Below are positions 26,834 to 36,239 of a stretch of 64,000 bases of DNA, piece after piece. Both the position numbers and the translations under genes were made by a program. Source of the stretch: UPXZ01 sp047974405 (GTDB taxonomy: Bacteria; Bacteroidota; Bacteroidia; Bacteroidales; Paludibacteraceae); NCBI GenBank assembly GCA_047974405.1, contig JBKECI010000019.1, forward strand, positions 62,001 to 126,000, read 5' to 3'. The notes beneath the pieces were generated by a model. It was not told the origin of the DNA and made no database searches. It was given only the letters and a program-made list of their open reading frames with translations. The stretch's first letter is position 1. Each line of letters begins with the position of its first letter.

Positions 26834-28951
26834 TTACTTTATGGTGAGTTCTTTTATCAGTCTTTCCGCCCCACCCACTTTATCCATTACAAACAGTACG
26901 TAGCGGATATCTACCGCAATGCAGCGTTGTAAATTGGGTTCAAAAATAATGTCTCCGCTCAATGATTCCCAATTACCATCAAAAGCAAGTCCTGTCAATT
27001 CTCCTTTGGCATTAAACATAGGGCTTCCGGAGTTTCCTCCCGTAATATCGTTGGTAGTTATGTAGGCTACATGCATGGTGCTGTCTTTTGAGTCGATGTA
27101 TTTGCCAAAATCTTTCTCCAAAATGGATTTTTTCAACTTTTGAGGCACTACAAATTCGGGATTACTATTGTCTTCTTTTTCCAAAATGCCCTGTGTTGTC
27201 GTGTGGTATCTGTATGTTGCAGCATCGGCAGGGTTGTAGCCCTTTACCTTTCCGTATGTCATACGCATGGTAAAGTTTGCATCGGGATAGATAGGTTTGC
27301 TTTGCTCTGCAGCAATTTCTATCAGTCCGGCTTGGTATTCTCTCTCTCCCTGCAATATAATGTCGATTGCTCGACGATATTCATCGTCGTTCTGGAATGA
27401 GTGGTTGGTGGTAGTTACTTCATCATAAAACCGAATGATGGGATCTTTGTAGAGTTTTACCCCTTTTTTTACCGCTTTGATTAATTTATCTTGTGATGTG
27501 AAGACCGATTTTTTAAAAACATCTTCGGTAAAACGTTTATAGTCTCCTTTGTATTTTTTGTCTATCGTTTCGTAAAATTGGGGTAGCGCATCGGCGTCCA
27601 CTTTGTTTTTGTAAGCCTCAAGCAATACCGCAAATGTGGCTTTGTCCACTTCGGTATAGTAATCTTTGTATATTGGGTCTGTGATGTTTTTTATAGAATC
27701 CAGAGGTTGATTTTCTATTTTTTGCTTGGCGTTGTTGGCTATGCGGGGCAGTTCTACACCGCTAAGAAACGCCTCGCGCAAAAAGCTGATGGATTTGCTG
27801 TATGGAAAGTATAAATTGTAGCCGATATCGATATTTTTGAGTGTTTCTCCGTATTTTTGCTTGCGTTCGGGAGTTGAATTTGTCCACTCTTCAAAATCGG
27901 CTTGTTGTTTCTTTTTTTGCCCGATAACGCCCAAATTCACAATGGCTTTGTTCATCCCGATACTGTTTTTCCAATAATTCGAACTGCGGGCATATTTGCT
28001 TGCATAAGCGATATTAATGGCTTCGTCCGAACGCATAAATTTTTTCCAAACGTCCTGTTTGGCGCCTCTAATGTGTATGCGTGCTTTGTTGGTAGTGTTC
28101 ATCTCATTTTCAACTCCCCACGAAGTAAGGTAGCGATTGGTGGAACCGGGATTTCCCAGTATCATCGAAAAATCTCCCTCTTGATAACCTTGATTGGAAA
28201 CAACGGCAAATCTTTTCGGGGTGTAGGGGACATTGTCTTTCGAATATTCGGCAGGTTTCCCATCGGGACTGCAATAGACTCTGAAAACCGAAAAGTCTCC
28301 TGTGTGTCTCGGATACATCCAATTATCGGTTTCCCCTCCAAACTTTCCTATAGACGATGGCGGAGCATAAGCAAACCGTATGTCTTTGAACTTTTCGTAC
28401 ACGAACATGTAAAATTGATTTCCAGCATACATCGGTACAACTTCTGCCGTATAGCCGGTATCTTTAATAACCTCTTTACCCAATACTTTGCCTATGGAGT
28501 CAAGGGTTTCAGTTCTTTTGTTTTCCGAAAGATTTGTCAAAAAAGGGAGGATTTTTTCGGTTACGTTTTCTATTTTTACCAAAAACGTAACACTCAGCCC
28601 CGGAGAGGGAATTTCATCAGTCAATTCGTCGGCGGTAAATCCGTTTTTCAGATAATTGTGTTCTACCGAACTGTGTTTCTGTATGGCGTCGTATCCGCAA
28701 TGATGATTGGTGAATACGAGCCCGTTGGGCGAGACCATTACTCCGGTGCATCCACCTCCGAAAATAACCACCGCGTCTTTTAGGCTTACGTTGTTTTCGT
28801 TGTAAATTTCATCGGCTGTAAGTGTACAACCCAATCCCTGCATTGTTTTTATATTTAGTTTTTCTATGAGTGGGAGCATCCACATGCCCTCGTCTGCTTT
28901 CGCTGCGGTATAAAGTAAAAGCAGAAATAAAACAACGCCTATTTTTTTCAT
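26834..28951 (-). CDS. S46 family dipeptidyl peptidase, DPP7 type
   Basis: Secreted serine dipeptidyl peptidase (705 aa) with signal peptide ending TAAKA. The catalytic His is in FTNHHCGYDA, the catalytic Ser in TGGNSGSPMFNAKGEL. Eighteen residues after that Ser is Gly (FDGNWE). Family S46 enzymes with Gly at this place (Gly673 in P. gingivalis numbering) are DPP7, preferring hydrophobic P1 residues, whereas DPP11 has Arg. So a DPP7 that removes dipeptides from oligopeptides in the periplasm is inferred, fitting an amino-acid-fermenting lifestyle. Confidence 0.92.
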   Translation of the reverse strand: MKKIGVVLFLLLLYTAAKADEGMWMLPLIEKLNIKTMQGLGCTLTADEIYNENNVSLKDAVVIFGGGCTGVMVSPNGLVFTNHHCGYDAIQKHSSVEHNYLKNGFTADELTDEIPSPGLSVTFLVKIENVTEKILPFLTNLSENKRTETLDSIGKVLGKEVIKDTGYTAEVVPMYAGNQFYMFVYEKFKDIRFAYAPPSSIGKFGGETDNWMYPRHTGDFSVFRVYCSPDGKPAEYSKDNVPYTPKRFAVVSNQGYQEGDFSMILGNPGSTNRYLTSWGVENEMNTTNKARIHIRGAKQDVWKKFMRSDEAINIAYASKYARSSNYWKNSIGMNKAIVNLGVIGQKKKQQADFEEWTNSTPERKQKYGETLKNIDIGYNLYFPYSKSISFLREAFLSGVELPRIANNAKQKIENQPLDSIKNITDPIYKDYYTEVDKATFAVLLEAYKNKVDADALPQFYETIDKKYKGDYKRFTEDVFKKSVFTSQDKLIKAVKKGVKLYKDPIIRFYDEVTTTNHSFQNDDEYRRAIDIILQGEREYQAGLIEIAAEQSKPIYPDANFTMRMTYGKVKGYNPADAATYRYHTTTQGILEKEDNSNPEFVVPQKLKKSILEKDFGKYIDSKDSTMHVAYITTNDITGGNSGSPMFNAKGELTGLAFDGNWESLSGDIIFEPNLQRCIAVDIRYVLFVMDKVGGAERLIKELTIK

Positions 28952-29033
28952 ATCGTTTTTTTAAGAATCTTCATTTTGGATAGTTCGAGAGTTTATCATC
29001 ATCTCTCAATTAATTAGTAAAGAAAATGGATAA

Positions 29034-30053
29034 TTATTCCACTATCGTTACCCATTGATGCGTGTCAGGTTCGTCTCCATATTGGATGGCGAGCAGCTTG
29101 TGATAGAGTTTTTCGCTTATCATTCCGGGTTTCCCGTCTTTTGAAAATGTGTAAGTTATATTCTTATCGTAATCGTCTATTCGTTCTATAGGGCTGATTA
29201 CGGCGGCGGTTCCACATGCTCCGGTTTCTTCAAAGGTTGATAATTCTTCGACCGGTACTTGGCGACACTCTACTTGCAATCCCATTTCTTCTGCCAAAGT
29301 CATCAAACTTTTATTGGTAATGGAGGGGAGTATAGAATTTGACTTAGGGGTGATGTAAGTATTGTTTTTGATACCAAAAAAGTTGGCGGCTCCACATTCG
29401 TCAATGTATTTTTTTTCGGCAGAGTCAAGGTAGAAAATATTGGAATATCCCATTTCATGCGCTCTTTCAACGGCAACCATACCGGCGGCGTAGTTTCCGC
29501 CCACTTTGTATCTGCCCATCCCCAGCGGTGCCGAACGGTCAAATTCACGCATGATAACAAATGGTGTGGTCTGAAATCCCCCTTTGAAATAGGGTCCCAC
29601 AGGCATTACAAATACAATAAATTCATATTCGTCCGATGGTTTTACTCCGATTTTTGGGGCGGTTCCTATCAATATGGGGCGTATGTAGAGCGAGGCTCCC
29701 GATTCATAGGGAGGAACGAAACGTTTGTTGAGGCTTACCGCTTTGAATATGGCTTTTTCGAATTTTTCTACAGGTAAAACTGCCATCATTGTTCCTCGAC
29801 AAGAGTCTTGCATACGTTTGGCATTCTCATTCATACGAAATATGCGAATTTGACCATCTCTCCCCTTAAATGCTTTAAGACCTTCGAACACCTCTTGTCC
29901 GTAGTGCAAGCAGGTAGCTCCCATGTGTATTTGAATATTTTCGTCTTCACACACGCGCAATTCGCCCCATGTGCCATTTTTGTAGCTGCAACGAATATTG
30001 TAATCGGTTTTTTGATAGCCAAAACCCAAATTATTCCAGTCGATATTTTCCAT
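29034..30053 (-). CDS. ilvE: Branched-chain amino acid aminotransferase
   Basis: IlvE (339 aa), PLP-dependent fold type IV aminotransferase that interconverts Leu/Ile/Val and their 2-oxo acids. Features: GATCLHYGQEVFEGLKAF near the N-terminus, the PLP-lysine region YKVGGNYAAGMVA, and IDECGAANFFGIK. Length suits the IlvE-II group. 25 nt downstream of the WbqC gene on the same strand. Confidence 0.95.
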   Translation of the reverse strand: MENIDWNNLGFGYQKTDYNIRCSYKNGTWGELRVCEDENIQIHMGATCLHYGQEVFEGLKAFKGRDGQIRIFRMNENAKRMQDSCRGTMMAVLPVEKFEKAIFKAVSLNKRFVPPYESGASLYIRPILIGTAPKIGVKPSDEYEFIVFVMPVGPYFKGGFQTTPFVIMREFDRSAPLGMGRYKVGGNYAAGMVAVERAHEMGYSNIFYLDSAEKKYIDECGAANFFGIKNNTYITPKSNSILPSITNKSLMTLAEEMGLQVECRQVPVEELSTFEETGACGTAAVISPIERIDDYDKNITYTFSKDGKPGMISEKLYHKLLAIQYGDEPDTHQWVTIVE

Positions 30054-30077
30054 ATTTTATAGTATTTACTTTTTTTG

Positions 30078-30761
30078 TTAGAGAAAAGGTGTGATTGGCT
30101 TCCATTTTTTGAAAGTTGTTTTATTTAGTATCAAAATAGCCTCATTACCCATATTAAAGAGCAAGTCGATGATACTCAAATCGGGTAAAAAACCATATTT
30201 ATGTTCAAATACCTGATAGTATGTTGCACATTCGACAATACTTTCTTTTTTAGGATGAATTTTGTCTCTGTAATCGTTCTCACCCTTTGTCATCCTATAT
30301 TTTTCGGCGATAAGGATGTTTGGTTTAAAATCAAGCAAATGTAGTATTTTTTGCATAATTTCCCAATTAAAATCCCAAAGAAACACCCATTTTTTTTCAT
30401 AAACAGGTCTTATGTCATCCTCAAAATATTCAAAAAAAGGGGTAGATTGGTATGCTGAGGCAAGCGAACGCCAATGTTGTATTTGCCAATCGTTGTGTCG
30501 AGATATTTTAACATCTTTAATGGGAACTTTTTCTCCTCCCCTGCTCTCAACGGGTATGCTCAATGTCATCATTCCATTGGCGGCGGCAATGTTGCATCGG
30601 TTTCTATAACTTTGCTTTTGGTAACTCTCCATACTTTCCATACAAACTTGGTCGCTACCAGTCAGCATTTTATAATACGAAATAGGAGCCATATATGCCG
30701 AAGAGAGGATTATCTCTCCTTCTTTGTTGGAAAAATTTGGTAAATTGCTATCTTTCGCCAT
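30078..30761 (-). CDS. WbqC family protein
   Basis: 227-residue WbqC-like protein (PF08889), with the family N-terminal pattern (LSSAYMAPISYYKML), YQKQSYRNRCNIAAANG, and ISRHNDWQIQHWRSLASAY. WbqC occurs in O-antigen clusters but the biochemical function is unknown. Its 5' end overlaps the 3' end of lepB by 14 nt, so the two are translationally coupled in the dapB-lepB-wbqC operon. Confidence 0.85.
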   Translation of the reverse strand: MAKDSNLPNFSNKEGEIILSSAYMAPISYYKMLTGSDQVCMESMESYQKQSYRNRCNIAAANGMMTLSIPVESRGGEKVPIKDVKISRHNDWQIQHWRSLASAYQSTPFFEYFEDDIRPVYEKKWVFLWDFNWEIMQKILHLLDFKPNILIAEKYRMTKGENDYRDKIHPKKESIVECATYYQVFEHKYGFLPDLSIIDLLFNMGNEAILILNKTTFKKWKPITPFL

Positions 30762-32241
30762 TTTTGAAAAATCTATTCCAGCGAATTTTTCCGCTGAAAA
30801 TTCCCTTATCTTTATTCAGAGACAGGAATACAAACAGAGGACGCCCTACCACGTGATCTTCGGGTACAAATCCCCAATAGCGTGAGTCGGCAGATTTGTG
30901 TCGGTTGTCTCCCATCATCCAATAATAGTCCATTTTGAAAGTATATTGGTTGGTCTCTTTACCGTTGATATAGTATTTTCCCTCTTTCACCTCTGTTTTA
31001 TTGTGTTCGTACACGCTTATGACTCGCTCATAAACAGGAAAGTTCGTGCTGTCCAGCGTGATAGTTGCCCCTTTTTTAGGGATGTAAATAGGCCCGTAGT
31101 TGTCTCTGTTCCATTTTAACTTTTCGCTGTGTCCAAGCGGAAAAACATCGCCGGGGGTAAGTTCAGATATGATAGTCGGTTCTATAATGATGCGGGCAAC
31201 CCCTTTTGTGTTTTTTAGTTTGCTGTACATTTCTTTCGTCAGCGGAAAATAGTAAATGGGAGAATTTATGTCGAGTTTGAGATAGTTGATAAGGTTTGCA
31301 TCGCGGTAGTTATCCAACAAAACTCGATCTTCCATACTGATGCCGAGCTTGTCCAATGTTTCGTTAGTCAGACGGGTACCATCGGTTTGTATAAAGTAAT
31401 TGAACTGAATCCCCGAGAATTGTGCTTGCGCCATACCATTAACAAATATCTGATTGTCAATAATCTGTAGCGTATCTCCTGCGATGCCTACACATCGTTT
31501 TACATAGTTTTCCCGTCTGTCCACAGGGCGATACATTATTTTTCCATAGGCGGCTTGGTCATTTTTCACTATTTCTCTCCCTTTGGCAAGATAAGCGTCT
31601 ATTGAAACCTCAGTATCGGGATTGTAATTTTTGTAGAAGATGTATCCTGCTCTGTAACAGCTTGTATAGTAGTCGGGATTTTGTACTTTGACCGGTACAG
31701 TATCGCCCGTAGGAAAATTAAACACTACAATGTCGTCTCTTTTGATATGTGTACGTCCTTTTAACCGACGGTATTCCCATTGTGGCTTTTCGAGATACGA
31801 TTGTGTGCCAATAATGGGAAAAGTATGTTGCACTAGCGGAAATGAAAAGGGAGTCATAGGTACGCGGGGTCCGTAATCAGCTTTGCTTACCAACAAAAAG
31901 TCGCCTACCAAAAGTGTTTTTTCCAGCGATGAGGTGGGAATTTGGTAATTTTGGAATACGAATGTGTGAATAAAATAGACAGCTACCAAAGCAAAAACGA
32001 TGGCATCGACCCAGCTCATAAAAGTTTTTACACCTTTATTTTTAGAGTTTTTCCACCAAGTCCAGGGGATTAGTTGCGTGATAAACATATCGAATATGAA
32101 TGGTAGCAACAGCAACCACCAAAAATTGCCTACCCAAATGATGAATAGTATGTAAATTGCACACCAGACAATGGCTTTGATCCATTGCTTTTTTGGTTTG
32201 TTAAATTTTGATAAGAAAGTAGTTTGTGTCTCTTGTGTCAT
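30748..32241 (-). CDS. lepB: Signal peptidase I
   Basis: LepB (497 aa) cleaves signal peptides of exported proteins. N-terminal hydrophobic segments (~20-55 and ~83-100) anchor it. The catalytic Ser lies in YQIPTSSLEKTLLVGD, the catalytic Lys in NYVKRCVGIAGD, and the C-terminal box is YWMMGDNRHKSADSRYWGFV. Longer than the E. coli enzyme because of a large insertion between the catalytic boxes, usual in Bacteroidota. Part of the aroB-CoA-binding-dapB-lepB-wbqC run. Confidence 0.94.
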   Translation of the reverse strand: MTQETQTTFLSKFNKPKKQWIKAIVWCAIYILFIIWVGNFWWLLLLPFIFDMFITQLIPWTWWKNSKNKGVKTFMSWVDAIVFALVAVYFIHTFVFQNYQIPTSSLEKTLLVGDFLLVSKADYGPRVPMTPFSFPLVQHTFPIIGTQSYLEKPQWEYRRLKGRTHIKRDDIVVFNFPTGDTVPVKVQNPDYYTSCYRAGYIFYKNYNPDTEVSIDAYLAKGREIVKNDQAAYGKIMYRPVDRRENYVKRCVGIAGDTLQIIDNQIFVNGMAQAQFSGIQFNYFIQTDGTRLTNETLDKLGISMEDRVLLDNYRDANLINYLKLDINSPIYYFPLTKEMYSKLKNTKGVARIIIEPTIISELTPGDVFPLGHSEKLKWNRDNYGPIYIPKKGATITLDSTNFPVYERVISVYEHNKTEVKEGKYYINGKETNQYTFKMDYYWMMGDNRHKSADSRYWGFVPEDHVVGRPLFVFLSLNKDKGIFSGKIRWNRFFKNGER

Positions 32242-32288
32242 ATAGTAGTGTTGCTGTAAATGTATGTATAGAATAGAGAGGTTGTTTT

Positions 32289-33005
32289 TTAAAATTTCAG
32301 CATATCTTCCATTCCCAAAAATCCTTTTTTGTCTTTTATAAATTCGGCGGCAACCACCGCTCCTAATGCAAATCCTTCGCGGCTTTTGGCGTCGTGTGTA
32401 ATTTCAATACTATCTTCGGGACCTTCGTATCGAATGGTGTGGATACCAGGTGTTTGCCCTTCGCGAATAGATTTAATGGCAATTTCACTATTGGTCTCCT
32501 GTGTCTCTTTACTCCACGTTGTCTTTCTGTCTATATTTTTCAAAATTCCCTCTGCTAAGGTAATTGCCGTACCCGATGGAGCATCCAGCTTTTGCGTGTG
32601 GTGTACTTCGGTCATTTCTATATTGTAGGTAGGAAATTGATTCATTATTTTAGCTAAATATTTATTTATAGCCATAAAAATATTGACTCCCAAACTGAAG
32701 TTTGACGACCAAAATATCGATAAATCGTTTGCTTTTACGAGATCTTTTACTTTTTCCGCTTGTTCTGTCCATCCGGTAGTACCGCAAACAACCGGTATTT
32801 TCTTTTTGAAAATCTCATCCAAATTTGCCATAACGGATTGTGGAGTTGTAAATTCGATTACGACATCAGCACTCTTGAAATTTTCACTATCAAATTCTTG
32901 CCGATTGTCAATATCAATGACAGATACTATTTCGTGTCCGCGTTTCAATGCAATTTTTTCGATGGTTTTACCCATTTTCCCGTATCCTACTAATGCTATT
33001 TTCAT
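32289..33005 (-). CDS. dapB: 4-hydroxy-tetrahydrodipicolinate reductase
   Basis: DapB (238 aa), NAD(P)H-dependent step of lysine/diaminopimelate synthesis. N-terminal Rossmann motif ALVGYGKMGKTI, VCGTTGWTEQ, and the signature EVHHTQKLDAPSGTAI with catalytic His and Lys are visible. ATG 33005 is preferred to TTG two codons upstream. Upstream of lepB, a conserved pairing in this phylum. Confidence 0.95.
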   Translation of the reverse strand: MKIALVGYGKMGKTIEKIALKRGHEIVSVIDIDNRQEFDSENFKSADVVIEFTTPQSVMANLDEIFKKKIPVVCGTTGWTEQAEKVKDLVKANDLSIFWSSNFSLGVNIFMAINKYLAKIMNQFPTYNIEMTEVHHTQKLDAPSGTAITLAEGILKNIDRKTTWSKETQETNSEIAIKSIREGQTPGIHTIRYEGPEDSIEITHDAKSREGFALGAVVAAEFIKDKKGFLGMEDMLKF

Positions 33006-33051
33006 TCTCAAACTGTTATCTATTTTAATGTATTGCGCTTGTTATCTGTGT

Positions 33052-33408
33052 TTAATACTGTCCCGTTCCTAGTAATACCAGAGTGCAGGCTATTTCTGTA
33101 TCAATGCCGTTTTGGTGAAGCAATTCTACAAATTCTTTATTTTCTGTGCCGGGATTGAATATTACTCTACGAGGTTTTAACGATACGATATAATCGTAAT
33201 ATTCTGGTTGATTTTTGGGACCAACGTAAAGGGTAACTGTATCGATATTAGAGTACTGCTTCCGTTCGGTGTCGATGATATGATTAAAAACAGTATCGGG
33301 TCTCAGTCCGAGCAATTCTATTTCGTGTCCGAAACTCAGCAGTTTTTCTGCCGCCAAGTAAGAATAACGTTCCGGATTTTTGCTTGCACCTATTATTAAT
33401 GTCTTCAT
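33052..33408 (-). CDS. CoA-binding Rossmann-fold protein (YccU-like)
   Basis: Small (118 aa) CoA_binding-domain protein: TLIIGASKNPERYSYLAAEKL at the N-terminus (split into the nucleotide-binding loop GASKNPERYS), then VTLYVGPKNQPEYYDYI and VIFNPGTENKEF. Single-domain members bind CoA or a related nucleotide; function unknown. Between aroB and dapB on the same strand. Confidence 0.83.
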   Translation of the reverse strand: MKTLIIGASKNPERYSYLAAEKLLSFGHEIELLGLRPDTVFNHIIDTERKQYSNIDTVTLYVGPKNQPEYYDYIVSLKPRRVIFNPGTENKEFVELLHQNGIDTEIACTLVLLGTGQY

Positions 33409-33440
33409 CTGTTATGATTTTATTTATTAAAAATATTTTT

Positions 33441-34487
33441 TTAATATAAATAATCCAAGCATTCAAAAATTTCCTCTTTTGTGGCTGTTTGGTTAATTTC
33501 TATCTTTCCTACATCCGCTAGTAGTGTGAAGTTTATCTCCGAATTCTGATTTTTTTTGTCATGTTTCATCAGTTCAAACAGTTCATTGTAGCTACTGCAC
33601 GCGCACTCGTACGCTCCGTAGTTTTCTTTTACAAAATGGTTCAATTTAAGAAGTTCATTTTTTGGAAATCCCAATTTGATGTGAGACAAATACAATTCGC
33701 AAATCAACCCCCAGGCTACTGTATAGCCGTGTAAATAAGGTTTTTGTTTAATATACGACAATGTTTCCATCGCGTGTCCAAAAGTATGTCCCAGATTTAA
33801 TGCTTTACGGATTCCTTTTTCTTTGGGGTCTTCACGGACGATCGTTTCTTTGATTTCAATGTTCTTTTTCAATAATATCTTTAATTTCTCAAAGTCCAAC
33901 GTTTCCAAATCAAAACCCAGCGTGTCGTTCCAATCTTGGGGGGAGCATATCAGCGCATGTTTTATCATCTCTGCAAATCCCGAGCGTATATTTTTATCGT
34001 CCAACGTACGAAAAAAATCAACGTTTATCAATACTTTTTCGGCAGGGGCAAATGTCCCTATCTCATTTTTGAATTTTAAAAAATTGATACCTGTTTTTCC
34101 CCCTGTAGCTGCATCTACGGCACCAAGCAGTGTAGTAGAAACGTTGATGTAGTCAATTCCCCTCTTAAAAGTAGAAGCGGCAAAACCTCCGATATCGGTA
34201 ATCATTCCTCCTCCCACATTTATCATCAGCGAATGTCTTGTGGCGCTGTTTAAGGTGAGATATTCCCATATTTTTACAACCGACTCAATGTTTTTGTTTT
34301 CATCTCCCGCTGCGATGGTAATAATGTGGCTTTTCGACAGTTTTTCCAATTCCAACAATTGGGGCAAGCAAAATTTTTGGGTATTGGCATCGGTCAGTAT
34401 AAATATATTTTCTCCGCTATATCTGGCGATGCTTTGTTGTAGTTCGTCCTTAAAATTTGAGCAAATTATAGTGTTGGAGTTTGTCAT
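33441..34487 (-). CDS. aroB: 3-dehydroquinate synthase
   Basis: AroB (348 aa) of the shikimate pathway. NAD-binding region NVGGGMITDIGGFAASTFKRG, TTLLGAVDAATGGKTGIN, the zinc ligands in LNLGHTFGHAMETL and the earlier Glu in SGFAEMIKHALI are present. A minus-strand -7 motif TATCTTTG lies at 34506-34513, 19 nt before the ATG. First gene of the minus-strand run to wbqC. Confidence 0.95.
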   Translation of the reverse strand: MTNSNTIICSNFKDELQQSIARYSGENIFILTDANTQKFCLPQLLELEKLSKSHIITIAAGDENKNIESVVKIWEYLTLNSATRHSLMINVGGGMITDIGGFAASTFKRGIDYINVSTTLLGAVDAATGGKTGINFLKFKNEIGTFAPAEKVLINVDFFRTLDDKNIRSGFAEMIKHALICSPQDWNDTLGFDLETLDFEKLKILLKKNIEIKETIVREDPKEKGIRKALNLGHTFGHAMETLSYIKQKPYLHGYTVAWGLICELYLSHIKLGFPKNELLKLNHFVKENYGAYECACSSYNELFELMKHDKKNQNSEINFTLLADVGKIEINQTATKEEIFECLDYLY

Positions 34488-34615
34488 CAGTTCTATTTTA
34501 GCTTACAAAGATACATTTTATTCCTAAAATGTGAGGGTTATAGGTAATTAAAATCATCAATTTTTAGTTTTCATTTTTAAATTGGTTTGAATTAAGATAA
34601 AAAATATTAAAACAA

Positions 34616-34647
34616 TTTGAATGTATGAAAATATGTTCATATATTTG
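34616..34647 (+). promoter_or_regulatory. Promoter with embedded ArsR-type operator
   Basis: TTTG (34616-34619) and TATATTTG (34640-34647) with 20-nt spacing match the Bacteroidota promoter. Between and overlapping them is a perfect inverted repeat TATGAA-6 nt-TTCATA (34624-34641). ArsR/SmtB repressors bind such TGAA-n-TTCA dyads, and the arsR gene starts 18 nt downstream, so autorepression released by metal is inferred. Confidence 0.62.
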
Positions 34648-34665
34648 CATAAAAAATGATATGAG

Positions 34666-34962
34666 ATGGAATATATTGACGAGATACAAATTATAGAAGA
34701 TGCCGCTTATACGTTAAGGGCTATTTCAAACGGCACCCGATTGCGTGTTATCTCTATGCTCTCCGAAGAAGATGAGATGAGCGTTTCGCAATTGGTGGAG
34801 GCGTTGAATTGTGAGCAGTCGTTGCTTTCGCATCATTTAACAGACATGAGGGCTAAAGGGGTGCTGAACTTGCGAAGAGAAGGGAAAAACAGCTTTTACT
34901 CGCTGAAAAACAGACAGATAGTTCAAATCCTAGATTGTATAAAAACGTGTAATTGCATTTGA
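34666..34962 (+). CDS. ArsR/SmtB family transcriptional repressor
   Basis: 98-residue winged-helix repressor with the ArsR HTH (LRAISNGTRLRVISML, then EQSLLSHHLTDMRAKGVL as recognition helix) and a wing NLRREGKNSFYSL. The C-terminus carries a Cys cluster, CIKTCNCI, which could ligate a thiophilic metal ion. The classic ELCVC motif in the recognition region is absent (LNCEQS has one Cys). First gene of a four-gene operon with DUF6132, HMA and thioredoxin genes. Confidence 0.88.
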   Translation: MEYIDEIQIIEDAAYTLRAISNGTRLRVISMLSEEDEMSVSQLVEALNCEQSLLSHHLTDMRAKGVLNLRREGKNSFYSLKNRQIVQILDCIKTCNCI

Positions 34963-34991
34963 AACCAAATAATTAAATAACAACTGCTAAA

Positions 34992-35228
34992 ATGGAAAAA
35001 TTTATAAAAAAATACCGATTGTCAATTGCAGGCGCAATATTAGGTGCGGCGGGCGGTTTCTTGTATTATCACTACATTGGATGCCGCACGGGTTCTTGCC
35101 CTATAACTTCCAACCCCTTTATGAGTATTTTGTGGGGTAGTGTGATGGGATATTTACTGTTCAGTATGTTTGAAAACAAAAATCTACCCAAAAAAGACAA
35201 TACGGAAAATCAAAAAATCAAAAATTAG
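34992..35228 (+). CDS. DUF6132 small membrane protein
   Basis: 78-residue protein with one or two membrane segments (GAILGAAGGFLYYHYIG and SILWGSVMGYLLFSMF) and a Cys pair between them, GCRTGSCPITSNP, highly typical of DUF6132. Function unknown. The Cys pair facing the membrane surface and the neighbours suggest thiol or metal chemistry. 29 nt after arsR. Confidence 0.78.
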   Translation: MEKFIKKYRLSIAGAILGAAGGFLYYHYIGCRTGSCPITSNPFMSILWGSVMGYLLFSMFENKNLPKKDNTENQKIKN

Positions 35229-35261
35229 GATTTTTAAAATACAAATGGAGGAATACGAACT

Positions 35262-35480
35262 ATGTATAGCGAATTTGAAACTAAAAAGTCGAATTGTATG
35301 GTCTGCACCAATCAAACACTAAAGCAGTTGGGAACGCTGCACGGAGTGTTTGGCGCAGAAATAGACAGAATTAGCGGCAAGGTACTCGTGTCGCATACCG
35401 ATGAGGTTACTCGCCAAGAAATAAAACAAAAGCTGGAAGAACTTGGCTATTTCGAAACAAACAAAATATACACAGTATAA
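35262..35480 (+). CDS. Heavy-metal-associated (HMA-like) domain protein
   Basis: 72-residue ferredoxin-like protein. Near the N-terminus NCMVCTNQTL holds a C-x2-C pair at the loop where HMA metallochaperones bind Cu(I) or Zn(II); ISGKVLVSHTDEVTRQEI matches the following strand and helix. Probable metal carrier or sensor within the ArsR operon. Confidence 0.75.
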   Translation: MYSEFETKKSNCMVCTNQTLKQLGTLHGVFGAEIDRISGKVLVSHTDEVTRQEIKQKLEELGYFETNKIYTV

Positions 35481-35505
35481 ACACTTATCAATCAATTTAT
35501 AAATT

Positions 35506-36033
35506 ATGAGAAAAACTGCTATAGCATTCTTATTGCTAACCTTTGCATTGACATCATGCGCAGGCAACGAAACAAAAAAAACATCAGTAGATACTACTAA
35601 AACAACCGTAAGCGACAAAACGGAAAACAATAAAGTATTAACCAACAATAACGAAAAGACAATAATGAAACCGATTCATTTGACCAAAGAAGATTTTTTG
35701 AAAAAAGTAGCCAACTATGAAGCAGATCCCAACGAATGGAAATACTTGGGAGATAAACCATGTCTCATAGATTTTTATGCCGATTGGTGTGGACCTTGCA
35801 AAACGATAGCTCCAATATTGGAAGAGTTGGCAAAAGAATATGCCGGACAAATATATATTTATAAAATAAATACAGAAGACGAGCAGGAGTTGGCAGGAGC
35901 ATTCGGTATCCGCAGTATCCCCAGCCTGCTGTTTGTACCTATGGAGGGACAACCCCAAATGGCAATGGGAGCATTGCCTAAAGCTACATTCAAAGAAGCC
36001 ATTGATGGGGTACTGCTCGGGGGAAAAAAATAA
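35506..36033 (+). CDS. Thioredoxin-fold lipoprotein
   Basis: 175 residues: lipoprotein signal (LTSC, Cys ~18), a Thr/Lys-rich linker, then a thioredoxin domain with active site FYADWCGPCKTIAP and the cis-proline SIPSLLFVP. It is predicted to be anchored in the periplasm or cell envelope and to reduce or form disulfides. Last gene of the ArsR operon, 25 nt after the HMA gene, followed by a strong terminator. Confidence 0.88.
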   Translation: MRKTAIAFLLLTFALTSCAGNETKKTSVDTTKTTVSDKTENNKVLTNNNEKTIMKPIHLTKEDFLKKVANYEADPNEWKYLGDKPCLIDFYADWCGPCKTIAPILEELAKEYAGQIYIYKINTEDEQELAGAFGIRSIPSLLFVPMEGQPQMAMGALPKATFKEAIDGVLLGGKK

Positions 36034-36059
36034 TTTTGCTAAGTGTTGATAGATAAGAG

Positions 36060-36112
36060 AATCCGGCAAGGCGCATATCAATGCCTTGTCGGATTTTACT
36101 TTTTTTTATTAC
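36060..36112 (+). terminator. Terminator of the ArsR-thioredoxin operon
   Basis: Near-perfect 13-bp stem AATCCGGCAAGGC (36060-36072) / GCCTTGTCGGATT (36083-36095), then a T-rich tract. Confidence 0.88.
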
Positions 36113-36239
36113 ACCAACTTATTTTGTTAAAAAAGAAGAAAAACATATTTTTCATTAAACCTTAAAAGGGAGTTGAAGTCAAAAGATACAAAGACAATAA
36201 AACAATCAATTCATTTTAAAATTAAAACAACAAAGAGTT

